Source of the DNA: Candidatus Cloacimonadota bacterium
GTDB lineage: Bacteria; Cloacimonadota; Cloacimonadia; Cloacimonadales; Cloacimonadaceae
Assembly: GCA_030154085.1 (NCBI GenBank)
Contig: JASKKR010000004.1
Location: forward strand, 1-64,000
Length of the DNA: 64,000 nt
Direction: 5' to 3'
The notes beneath the pieces are model-generated. The model saw only the letters and a list, made by a program, of their open reading frames with translations. It was not told the DNA's origin and made no database searches. A program made the translations under genes and the position numbers. Positions 55,826 to 63,482 of this stretch are shown here, piece by piece. How positions within the stretch are numbered: the first letter of the stretch is position 1; each line of letters opens with the position of its first letter.

Positions 55826-56554
55826 ATGAGAAAAATTAGCTCCGTGAAGCTTGAACGTTATATGCGGCATACTTTTGTAGTTCTTACAGCCCTGGCTGCT
55901 GTATATAACATTATCGATCAACAATGGGAAATATTTTTTTCAGCAATCACGACTTTGATTCTCTTTTTGTTGCCAACGATATTTACTAAACGTACCAGGA
56001 TTTCGATTCCTGCTCCTTTCCAGATTGTCATTTTGATATTTATTTTCGCCTCCATGTACCTTGGTGAGATTCACAGTTATTTCTACCGCTATCGTTGGTG
56101 GGATTTAATGCTCCACTCGCTATCTGCTGTGATCTTGGCATATGTTGGATTTCTTTTGATCTATGCACTGAATAAAGATAGGCGGATAGAAGTGAAAATA
56201 AACCCTTTTTTTATGGCGCTCTTTAGTTTTTGCTTTGCTGTGATGATAGGTACTATTTGGGAAATCTTTGAATACTTAGTAGATGCCAGTTTAGGTGTAA
56301 ACATGCAAAAAGCCAGGAATCTGGAGCAGATATATGGTTTCTTTGACACAAGATTAGGTGTTATGGATACCATGCAAGATTTTATTGTAAATACTATTGG
56401 CGCTTTATTAGTATCTACCATAGGATATAGTCATATAAAACATAGAAAAGATGAGGATTCCGCATTCTGGATATTTCATCGGCAATTTATAGAAGAAAAT
56501 CCAGAACTCTTTGGAGAAGAGCCAAAACAAAGAGCAGATTCCAGCTCAAAATAG
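55826..56554 (+). CDS. DUF2238-like integral membrane protein
   Basis: A 242-residue protein with about six membrane helices. Polar conserved spots between them, RWWDLMLHSLSA, GTIWEIFEYLVD and MDTMQDFIVNTIGA, match the pattern of the DUF2238/YjdF family. Function unknown. A GGAGAAA site precedes the ATG. It is the last gene before repeat copy 5. Confidence 0.68.
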   Translation: MRKISSVKLERYMRHTFVVLTALAAVYNIIDQQWEIFFSAITTLILFLLPTIFTKRTRISIPAPFQIVILIFIFASMYLGEIHSYFYRYRWWDLMLHSLSAVILAYVGFLLIYALNKDRRIEVKINPFFMALFSFCFAVMIGTIWEIFEYLVDASLGVNMQKARNLEQIYGFFDTRLGVMDTMQDFIVNTIGALLVSTIGYSHIKHRKDEDSAFWIFHRQFIEENPELFGEEPKQRADSSSK

Positions 56555-56559
56555 TATAG

Positions 56560-56665
56560 CTAAAGCTCTGTTTTGCAGGCTTTCTGATGCCTTCCCCGTT
56601 TCTCGCTCATTTGAGAAGTGAGCAAGAAACGAGAAAATAAGGAGTTACAGCTTTGTGAAGTATAT
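56560..56665 (+). repeat. Dispersed intergenic repeat, copy 5
   Basis: The right two thirds match well: GATGCCTTCCCCGTTTCTC, GCTCATTTGAGAAGTGAGC, AAGAAACGAG, AAATAAGGAGTTACAG and TTGTGAAGTATA. The left end (TAAAGCTCTGTTTTGCAGG) has drifted from TAAATGCTTGCAAAAG. It begins about five bases after the membrane-protein stop. Confidence 0.82.
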
Positions 56666-56784
56666 AGCATAGCCTATAAAGGGGAATGGAGGAAAATGAA
56701 GAAAATCTGGGAAATTGGTTGACAGAATACTCGATCTCAGGCTCGTATCGCTATAGAAAAAAATATATCATAAGGAGTACAACC

Positions 56785-56988
56785 ATGGCACGAACAACGG
56801 TTGACCCAAAGTTCTGCAAAGGATGTGGCTTATGCATTGAGGATTGCCCGAAAAAGATCCTACGATTTTCGGAAAATATCAATGACAAAGGCTATCACTA
56901 TGCAGAATGTTTTGCACAAGAAGAGTGCATCGCATGTAAAATTTGCTACATAACCTGCCCGGATGTGGCAATAACGGTTGAGAAGTGA
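56785..56988 (+). CDS. vorD: 2-oxoacid:ferredoxin oxidoreductase, ferredoxin-like (delta) subunit
   Basis: A 67-residue protein with two 4Fe-4S clusters: CKGCGLCIEDCP and CIACKICYITCP. It passes electrons from the TPP subunit to ferredoxin. The ATG at 56785 is preferred because AAGGAG lies 9-13 bases upstream; the longer reading overlaps the spacer after repeat copy 5. First gene of the four-subunit complex. Confidence 0.9.
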   Translation: MARTTVDPKFCKGCGLCIEDCPKKILRFSENINDKGYHYAECFAQEECIACKICYITCPDVAITVEK

Positions 56989-56995
56989 GGTAATA

Positions 56996-58081
56996 ATGGC
57001 GAAGATATTGATGAAAGGAAATGAAGCTATAGCAGAAGCTGCAATCCGCAGTGGTTGCAGATTGTATTTTGCTTATCCCATTACTCCTCAAAGTGAATTG
57101 ATTGAATATATGGCACGCATGATGCCAAAAGTAAATGGCACATTTTTGCAAGCCGAGAGTGAAGTCGCTGCCATCAATATGGTTTATGGAGCGGCTGGCA
57201 GTGGAAAAAGAGTGATGACCTCATCCTCATCTCCAGGGATCTCATTGAAGATGGAAGGCATCTCCTATATTGCCGGAGCAGAACTGCCAGCAGTGATCGT
57301 AAACGTCCAGCGCGGTGGTCCTGGTCTCGGAGACATCCAACCTGCACAAGGTGACTATTTCCAGGCCACTAAAGGTGGAGGTCATGGTGACTACCGGCTC
57401 ATCGTGTTGGCTCCTGCATCAGTGCAAGAATTTGCTGACATGGCTTCGGAAGCTTTTGAACTTGCAGATAAATATCGCAATCCGGTTATGATCCTGGCAG
57501 ACGGTATGCTGGGTCAGATGATGGAACCGGTAGAATTTAAAGAAGCACTCACTGATGCTGAGATCGAGGAACTGCCCAAGAAACATGAATCTTGGTGCAT
57601 TTGTCCCAATGAAGATGGTGATAAGAAACACCATCATGAGATCAATTCTCTTGAGATTGATCCTGTGGTTTTGGAAAAACACGTCACTAAACTCTACGAA
57701 AAGTATGCCGAGATCGAGAAAAATGAGATCAGTTATGAGCGCTATAACATTTCTGATGACAATGAAGTGCTCTGCGTAGCCTGGGGAACTGCCTCCCGCA
57801 TCGTCAAATCCGCTATCAATGAAGTGAAAAAAGATGGCAAAAGTGTAGGCATGATCCGCCCCATTAAAGTTTGGCCATATCCCTATGAAGCCATAGCTCA
57901 AGCTATTGGTCCGAAGGTCAAAAAAGTATATGTCTTTGAGCTAAATACTGGTCAGATGTTGGACGACGTCAAAATCGCAGTAGCTGGCAAAGTCCCGGTT
58001 GAATTCTGGGGCAAAGTGGGTGGAGTAGTCTTTACTCCTGCGGAAATCAAAGAAAAGCTTGAAGCTTGTTTTAAGGAGTAG
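56996..58081 (+). CDS. vorB: 2-oxoacid:ferredoxin oxidoreductase, alpha subunit
   Basis: A 361-residue subunit with the pyrimidine-binding fold: FAYPITPQSELIEYMA, AESEVAAINMVYGAAGSGKRVMT and VNVQRGGPGLGDIQPAQGDY. The ATG at 56996 has GAGG upstream; a codon six earlier is less likely. This subunit layout fits branched-chain (Vor) or 2-oxoglutarate (Kor) enzymes, and the choice is not clear from the sequence. The complex makes acyl-CoA, CO2 and reduced ferredoxin. Confidence 0.9.
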   Translation: MAKILMKGNEAIAEAAIRSGCRLYFAYPITPQSELIEYMARMMPKVNGTFLQAESEVAAINMVYGAAGSGKRVMTSSSSPGISLKMEGISYIAGAELPAVIVNVQRGGPGLGDIQPAQGDYFQATKGGGHGDYRLIVLAPASVQEFADMASEAFELADKYRNPVMILADGMLGQMMEPVEFKEALTDAEIEELPKKHESWCICPNEDGDKKHHHEINSLEIDPVVLEKHVTKLYEKYAEIEKNEISYERYNISDDNEVLCVAWGTASRIVKSAINEVKKDGKSVGMIRPIKVWPYPYEAIAQAIGPKVKKVYVFELNTGQMLDDVKIAVAGKVPVEFWGKVGGVVFTPAEIKEKLEACFKE

Positions 58082-58084
58082 AAC

Positions 58085-58828
58085 GTGGAAAAGATATCAT
58101 ATAGACCAGAGTCTCTAACTCAAACTCCCTTTACCTACTGTCCTGGATGTCTGCATGGCGTAGCACATCGCCTCATTGCAGAAGCTGTGGACGAACATGG
58201 ATTGATCAACAAAATGGCTGGAGTCGCTCCGGTTGGCTGTTCAGTCTTTGCTTATAAATTCTTCAATTTTGACATGGCTGAAGCAGCGCATGGGCGTGCT
58301 CCTGCTGTCGCTACAGGCATCAAGCGTGCCAGACCAGACATGCATGTCTTTACCTATCAAGGTGATGGAGATCTCGCCGCAATCGGAACTGCCGAGATTG
58401 TGCATGCTGCAAATCGTGGCGAAAAGATATCTGTATTCTTTGTTAACAATGCTATCTATGGGATGACAGGCGGTCAGATGGCTCCTACTACGTTGCCGGA
58501 TATGAAGACTACGACCAGTCCTTATGGTCGAGATACAGATGACATTGGCTATCCCATCCGTGTGTGTGAGTTGCTTGATACCTTGGTGTCGCCATATTAC
58601 ATTGAGCGGGTCTCCTTGCTCAGTACGGCAGATATCCTCAGAGCCAAAAAAGCTGTGTCTAAGGCTATTCAGTATAACAAAGAAGGTCGCGGGTTTACCT
58701 TTATTGAATTCGTCTCTACCTGTCCGACAAACTGGGGTCTCGATCCCCTCAAAGCTCGCACTTGGGCGAAAGAAAATATGTTGCCCTTCTTCAAATTGGG
58801 CTGCTTTAGAGATAAAGGAGCGGAATGA
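58085..58828 (+). CDS. vorA: 2-oxoacid:ferredoxin oxidoreductase, beta (TPP-binding) subunit
   Basis: A 247-residue subunit that binds thiamine diphosphate: YCPGCLHGVAHRL, the TPP motif QGDGDLAAIGTAEIVHAANRGE, and VNNAIYGMTGGQMAPTT. It starts with GTG at 58085, preceded by AAGGAG. It overlaps the gamma-subunit gene by four bases. Confidence 0.93.
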   Translation: MEKISYRPESLTQTPFTYCPGCLHGVAHRLIAEAVDEHGLINKMAGVAPVGCSVFAYKFFNFDMAEAAHGRAPAVATGIKRARPDMHVFTYQGDGDLAAIGTAEIVHAANRGEKISVFFVNNAIYGMTGGQMAPTTLPDMKTTTSPYGRDTDDIGYPIRVCELLDTLVSPYYIERVSLLSTADILRAKKAVSKAIQYNKEGRGFTFIEFVSTCPTNWGLDPLKARTWAKENMLPFFKLGCFRDKGAE

Positions 58829-59367
58829 TGACTACTGAATTAATCTGTGCAGGTTTTGGTGGACAAGGGGTACTAACGATTGGCAAATTTATCGCCAAAG
58901 CTGGAATGGCTGAAGGTAAAAACGTATCTTGGCTTCCTTCCTACGGACCTGAGATGCGCGGGGGAACAGCTAATGTCTCCACCGTGGTCTCTGACGAGCC
59001 AATTGCCTCTCCGATAGTCAGTTTCCCCGATGTCTTGGTAGCTCTCAATCAGCCTTCCATCGATAAATTCGCTGACTCTATCCGTCCTGGTGGAATCCTG
59101 ATCTACAATACAAACATGTGTCCTAATGGTTGCAAACGTGAAGATATCACCAAGATAGCATCTCCCATGAACGACATAGCTATGGAGATAGGAAATGCTA
59201 TGGTGCTAAACATGCTGGCGATCGGTATCATTATCGGTAAAACCGGCTTGATTAAATATGAAACGATGGAAGAAGATCTTTCAAACTTTATGAAAGATAG
59301 AAATCCAGAACTACTCGAACTCAACCTTAAAGCTATTAAACGGGGTATTGAGATCGGCAAAAGCTGA
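58825..59367 (+). CDS. vorC: 2-oxoacid:ferredoxin oxidoreductase, gamma subunit
   Basis: A 180-residue subunit: ICAGFGGQGVLTIGKFIA, SWLPSYGPEMRGGTAN and NVSTVVSDEPIASPIV. Completes the delta-alpha-beta-gamma operon. It ends 19 bases before a hairpin that lies between this gene and the PyrE fusion. Confidence 0.93.
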   Translation: MMTTELICAGFGGQGVLTIGKFIAKAGMAEGKNVSWLPSYGPEMRGGTANVSTVVSDEPIASPIVSFPDVLVALNQPSIDKFADSIRPGGILIYNTNMCPNGCKREDITKIASPMNDIAMEIGNAMVLNMLAIGIIIGKTGLIKYETMEEDLSNFMKDRNPELLELNLKAIKRGIEIGKS

Positions 59368-59386
59368 GATCGATATGCCAATGGTT

Positions 59387-59415
59387 AGGGGGTGGTTTCT
59401 ACCGCCCCTTTTTTT
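59387..59415 (+). terminator. Terminator or attenuator between vorC and the PyrE fusion
   Basis: GGGGTGGT pairs with ACCGCCCC (with a wobble) around TTTC, followed by seven T residues. It lies right before the AAAGGAG ribosome binding site (59418) of the next gene, so read-through is needed if the two genes share a transcript. This resembles attenuation upstream of pyrE in enterobacteria. Regulation is inferred. Confidence 0.78.
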
Positions 59416-59430
59416 GGAAAAGGAGCTAGC

Positions 59431-60219
59431 ATGGAAAAAGATATTGTCACTATAGCCAGCTATACCGATCTCTTTGAAGCCGAGATGGCAAAGGGATATC
59501 TCGAAGATAGCGGATATGAAGTTTATCTCCAAAATGAGCGGATTCTAAGCATGTATCCCTCAATGGCAGGGGATATGTATATGATAGAGTTGCAAGTATA
59601 TGCCGATGTGGAAAATGAGGCCAAGGAACTCTTGGAAGATCTGGATGATGCATATCTGACGAGACAGATCCTCACCAAGGAGCAAGCTCTCTTGGAAGGA
59701 CACTTTCTCCTCACCAGCGGTAATCACAGTAATCAGTATGTCGAGAAGATACGTATCTTGCAAAATCCTGAAGCTACCCACATCCTCTGTAAAAGGCTGG
59801 CAAGCAGACTGCAAGACTACAATTTCGACGTTGTGATTGGTCCTGCTTATGGAGCGATTGTCCTTGCTTTTGAGGTCGCCAGAGCGTTGAATAAAGACTT
59901 TGTCTTTACGCAAAGAAAAGATGGAGCGATGGTTTTCCGCAGCGGCTTTGATCTCTCACAGATCCATAAAGCCATCATCATTGAAGATGTAGTTACTACA
60001 GGTTCCAGTATTCAAGAAGTCTTGAAATGTGCCCAAGATAGAGGCATAGAAGTTGTTGCTGCCGGTCTGTTGGTGGATCGGAGCGCAGGAAAATTAGATA
60101 TTGGAGTTCCGGTAGAAAGTTTGCTAACTCTTGAATTACCTTTTTGGAGTCCCGAAGAGTGTGACCTATGCAAGCTCGGAGTTGAACTCACTAAACCAGG
60201 GAGTAGTGACAAACAATAA
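59431..60219 (+). CDS. pyrE: DUF2007 domain fused to orotate phosphoribosyltransferase
   Basis: A 262-residue protein. Residues about 1-70 match the DUF2007 pattern (VTIASYTDLFEAEMAKGYLEDSG, then LQVYADVENEAKELLED). Residues about 78-262 are orotate phosphoribosyltransferase: HFLLTSGNHSNQYVEK, VIGPAYGAIVLAFEVARAL, the PRPP loop IIIEDVVTTGSS (182-193) and CDLCKLGVELTKPGS at the C-terminus. The enzyme adds PRPP to orotate in pyrimidine synthesis. The fusion is unusual; both parts are in one frame with no internal stop. AAAGGAG precedes the ATG. No other pyr gene is nearby. Confidence 0.88.
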   Translation: MEKDIVTIASYTDLFEAEMAKGYLEDSGYEVYLQNERILSMYPSMAGDMYMIELQVYADVENEAKELLEDLDDAYLTRQILTKEQALLEGHFLLTSGNHSNQYVEKIRILQNPEATHILCKRLASRLQDYNFDVVIGPAYGAIVLAFEVARALNKDFVFTQRKDGAMVFRSGFDLSQIHKAIIIEDVVTTGSSIQEVLKCAQDRGIEVVAAGLLVDRSAGKLDIGVPVESLLTLELPFWSPEECDLCKLGVELTKPGSSDKQ

Positions 60220-61598
60220 TGAAGCTAGCTTTGTATTTAAAAGATGAACAAAGCCAGCAAGCGCTCAAATATTATTCCCTAAAATCTTTCTCTAGTGTGC
60301 AGATTTATGGAAAATACTCTCAAGCAATTTCCGACGTTTCTGAGCTGGTTGTCCTACAGAATTTTTCGATGCTGGATATTGGCTTACAAGCATCTCCTCG
60401 GCTGGAAGTATCAGAACGTTTTGGGATCTTGTGTATTTCCCCTGAGTCTAGCCCTCCGGAAGGGATTCTCGGAGAACTGTTAAAAAGTAAACAGCTTTAT
60501 GTCCTGGAAAAAGACTTGCAGGTGCTTGCCTTTCTAAAAGGGTATAAATATGAAGCAGTAGATCTTCTGACTAATTTTTATCGACAAAGCAACCCCCTTA
60601 AGTTAATCGTTACGACTCAACCGGAAATAGTTAATTGCATCATTAGCTCAAATCCAGAGGGTTTTTTTCACTTTATCCTGGCTAAGGATGACATCAAACT
60701 ATGCTTGGGTGGGGAATATTGGAATGATGATCCCACCGCTCTACGCAGTGCAGTACATCTGGCGGAAGAGCTTTGCCAAAATTGGGTAGATAAATCACAG
60801 ATACCTTATCTGGAGGCTCGCCAATGTCTCATTGATGGTGGTGGTGCATATGGCTTCTTTGCAGATCGCTATGATTCGTATATGGCACACGTAGATTATG
60901 AATTGTGGGTTGAACGGCTTAAGCTCTGGCATAGAGTATATTCTAACGGAAATCTGAAGCGGATCTTGGAGCTCGCTTGCGGGACGGCAAATGTAGCTTC
61001 GCGCTTTGTGAAAGCAGGCTATGAGGTTGATGCTTGTGATCTCTCGGCACAGATGCTGGTTAATGCAGAACGTAAGCGCTATAGACCCAATCTCTATCAA
61101 GCATCGCTCACAGACCCTATCCCAGGGAAAGATTATGATCTCATTATGTGCCTTTTTGATAGCATAAACTATCTTAACAATCGGTCTCAGATTAGCCAAT
61201 GCCTCATAGAAGTAGAGAAGGCACTAGCACCACAAGGGATATTTATCTTTGATATATCGACCCTTCTTAATAGTATGGAAAATTTCAGTGAACTAGTGAA
61301 TCATCAACTTGATAATGATGCACATTTTATACACAAGGCATACTATGAGCCTGGACATAGGCTACAAGTCTCTAAGCTCTACCTTTTTAAAGCTCAGGGA
61401 GCAGCGTATAGCCTGCATACCGAAGAACATCATCAGAGAGTTTATATGACAGAAGAATTGATTCAAATCATCGCTGATAGCCCTTTGGAATTGCTCGCAA
61501 TACACAGTACCGAGAGTAAGACAAACTTCTATCCAAAAAAGCTATCTGGGCTTGATCATCGTTATTACAGACTTTTCTTTGTCTTAGGTAAAGCCTGA
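60219..61598 (+). CDS. Class I SAM-dependent methyltransferase with extra N-terminal domain
   Basis: A 459-residue protein. The C-terminal half (about residues 200-459) is a class I methyltransferase: a FADRYDSYMAHVDYELW start, ILELACGTANVASRFVKAG for SAM binding, ACDLSAQML, LIMCLFDSINYL and FDISTLLNSMENF. The first 190 residues (with PEGILGELLKSKQLYVL and DLLTNFYRQSNPLKLIVT) form an alpha/beta region that I do not recognise. Substrate unknown. Start overlaps the PyrE stop (TAATG). Confidence 0.78.
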   Translation: MKLALYLKDEQSQQALKYYSLKSFSSVQIYGKYSQAISDVSELVVLQNFSMLDIGLQASPRLEVSERFGILCISPESSPPEGILGELLKSKQLYVLEKDLQVLAFLKGYKYEAVDLLTNFYRQSNPLKLIVTTQPEIVNCIISSNPEGFFHFILAKDDIKLCLGGEYWNDDPTALRSAVHLAEELCQNWVDKSQIPYLEARQCLIDGGGAYGFFADRYDSYMAHVDYELWVERLKLWHRVYSNGNLKRILELACGTANVASRFVKAGYEVDACDLSAQMLVNAERKRYRPNLYQASLTDPIPGKDYDLIMCLFDSINYLNNRSQISQCLIEVEKALAPQGIFIFDISTLLNSMENFSELVNHQLDNDAHFIHKAYYEPGHRLQVSKLYLFKAQGAAYSLHTEEHHQRVYMTEELIQIIADSPLELLAIHSTESKTNFYPKKLSGLDHRYYRLFFVLGKA

Positions 61599-62188
61599 TG
61601 CTCCTCTATGCCAATGATCTGGATCTGATCAAAAGCCGGGGCATAGACAAGATCATGGGGATTGATGAAGCAGGACGGGGAGCATTGGCTGGTCCAGTTG
61701 TTATAGCAGCTGTTATATTAGACTATCGAGATCCTATCTTGGGGATCAATGACTCAAAGTTAATATCCGCCAAAAAAAGGGAGTTTCTCGCTGCTGAGAT
61801 AAGAAATCGAGCAATTGCATATCAGATCGTGAGTCTCGATGCTCAGGTCATAGATGAGATAAATATCCGAGCGGCAAGCCTCAAAGGCTTTGAGCTGGTG
61901 TATGACGCCCTCAAAGATCAAGCAGAATATGCACTGATAGATGGCAGAGATATTCCTTCAAACATCAAGGGTGAGGCTGTGATCAAGGGCGATCAAAAAC
62001 ATGCTTGCATATCAGCAGCATCAATTTTAGCAAAAGTGCATCGCGATGCTTTGATGACCAAGATGGATCTTGCCTATCCTGAATATGGATTTGCCATTCA
62101 TAAAGGATACGGTACACGTCGTCACTATGAAGCGCTGGCAACTTGGGGAGCCTGTCCGACTCATCGCCAGACTTTTCGATTATACTGA
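61598..62188 (+). CDS. rnhB: Ribonuclease HII
   Basis: A 196-residue nuclease that removes RNA from RNA-DNA hybrids. Motifs: MGIDEAGRGALAGPV with catalytic Asp23 and Glu24, LGINDSKLISAKKRE, YALIDGRDIP, and a conserved KGDQKHACISAASILAKVHRD. Normal length. Start overlaps the methyltransferase stop (TGATG). Last gene of the + strand run. Confidence 0.95.
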   Translation: MLLYANDLDLIKSRGIDKIMGIDEAGRGALAGPVVIAAVILDYRDPILGINDSKLISAKKREFLAAEIRNRAIAYQIVSLDAQVIDEINIRAASLKGFELVYDALKDQAEYALIDGRDIPSNIKGEAVIKGDQKHACISAASILAKVHRDALMTKMDLAYPEYGFAIHKGYGTRRHYEALATWGACPTHRQTFRLY

Positions 62189-62195
62189 GAGATAT

Positions 62196-63482
62196 TCAGC
62201 TTTTGATGGGGCTCATGTGATTTGAAGTGCACTCTGTGCAACTATGCCAATCGCAATATCTGTGATATATATCCATCAGTCCTTGTTGATAAATAGCTTT
62301 GCTTTTGACCAGCTTGATCTGCGAGGGATTTAGATATCGGTGCATAAAGCGCGTAATATGGTTTTCCTGCAAAGGCTTCAGCTTGCCATATGCTTCATCT
62401 ATATACCGAGTGTCTTGTCCCATCTTTTGTTGCCAGACCTTCAACACAGGCAAGAAAATGTTCAGATAGATATTATCCACAACGCTTTGTCCGAGTTTGG
62501 CAGTAGCCATCTTTGTGAGGGTTTGCCGCGGAACCCATATGCTGTCAAAGCCTTTTCTGATATCACCATGTAGTTCGATCCGAGAACAAAATGTATTCAT
62601 CAAGCCAAGATCTGCATATTCCCAGATGAGCTCACTAATGTAGATGATGCGATGAATGGGATGATTTTGAGGGCGCACTCGGAAGAGCTGCCAACAGATC
62701 GGCTGCTTTTTTGCATACCATCTTTGAGCTTCGAAGTCATTCCAAATATCGGTGGAAAGTTCTTCCGAGAGCAACTTTGGCGATTTCTGCAACAAGCCAA
62801 ATGAGCAAAGATAGATGCTGCAGAGTTGGCTTTTCGTCAGCCCTTGCTTTTTGAACTCGCGAATATCATGGATAGGTAAACTTTGGGCGATTTGAAGTGT
62901 ATTGAGCTTGTTTTTGGAGTATCCCAGTGCTTCGAAAATACCTTCATAGAGAATCTGATCAAAGTTGCTAAGGCTTAAAGCTGCGTTAAATCGCTTGCAT
63001 TTGGCCTCAAATCTTCTCTTTCCAGCAAGATGCAAGATACTGATGAGTCTATCACTATCAATTGCTGAAAGAAGATCACAATACACGGCGGGGGTTTTGT
63101 ATTCTTTATGCTCCTGCCACAGCTTTTGAATGTCTTCCGAGAGTTGATTCTTGAGGCTCATAATTTCGCATGTTTCACCATTTTCCTTGATCGTCTGGGC
63201 ATATGGCACGTTGTGTTCAAGAACTACGTGTAGGATGACCTGATTGTAGTAGGAGTCTTCTTGGTGGTTGTGCGCCTGCCAATCAGTGGTCTTAAAGTGG
63301 ATCTCGATGTCTCCCCTAAACTCTTGACCATTGATAGCAATTATGGCGTTTTTAAAGTCAGGACCTCTTCCAGTATTAAATTGCCCGCGGTAGATGACCT
63401 TGATGGATAAGCCGCTAATGGCTTTCAAATCATATTGTAAGTGCCCTTCATCCCAGATGTGATATAGGAATCTTTCTTCCAT
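62196..63482 (-). CDS. DUF2851 family protein
   Basis: A 428-residue protein. The N-terminus matches DUF2851: EERFLYHIWDEGHLQYDLK, NTGRGPDFKNAIIAINGQEFRGDIEIH, then WQAHNHQEDSYYNQVILHVVLEHN. The residues Asp, Asn and His-rich GDIEIHFKTTDWQ stretch could form a nuclease-like site, but this is only a suggestion. Function unknown. A Cys/His-rich end (CDWHSCTECTSNHMS) is present. Starts inside the stop codon of mtgA. Confidence 0.83.
   Translation of the reverse strand: MEERFLYHIWDEGHLQYDLKAISGLSIKVIYRGQFNTGRGPDFKNAIIAINGQEFRGDIEIHFKTTDWQAHNHQEDSYYNQVILHVVLEHNVPYAQTIKENGETCEIMSLKNQLSEDIQKLWQEHKEYKTPAVYCDLLSAIDSDRLISILHLAGKRRFEAKCKRFNAALSLSNFDQILYEGIFEALGYSKNKLNTLQIAQSLPIHDIREFKKQGLTKSQLCSIYLCSFGLLQKSPKLLSEELSTDIWNDFEAQRWYAKKQPICWQLFRVRPQNHPIHRIIYISELIWEYADLGLMNTFCSRIELHGDIRKGFDSIWVPRQTLTKMATAKLGQSVVDNIYLNIFLPVLKVWQQKMGQDTRYIDEAYGKLKPLQENHITRFMHRYLNPSQIKLVKSKAIYQQGLMDIYHRYCDWHSCTECTSNHMSPIKS

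Noticed and set aside
121-56665. CRISPR array or integron attC sites
   Set aside because: The repeats are more than 10 kb apart with no spacers, no cas genes and no integrase, and attC core boxes are not present.
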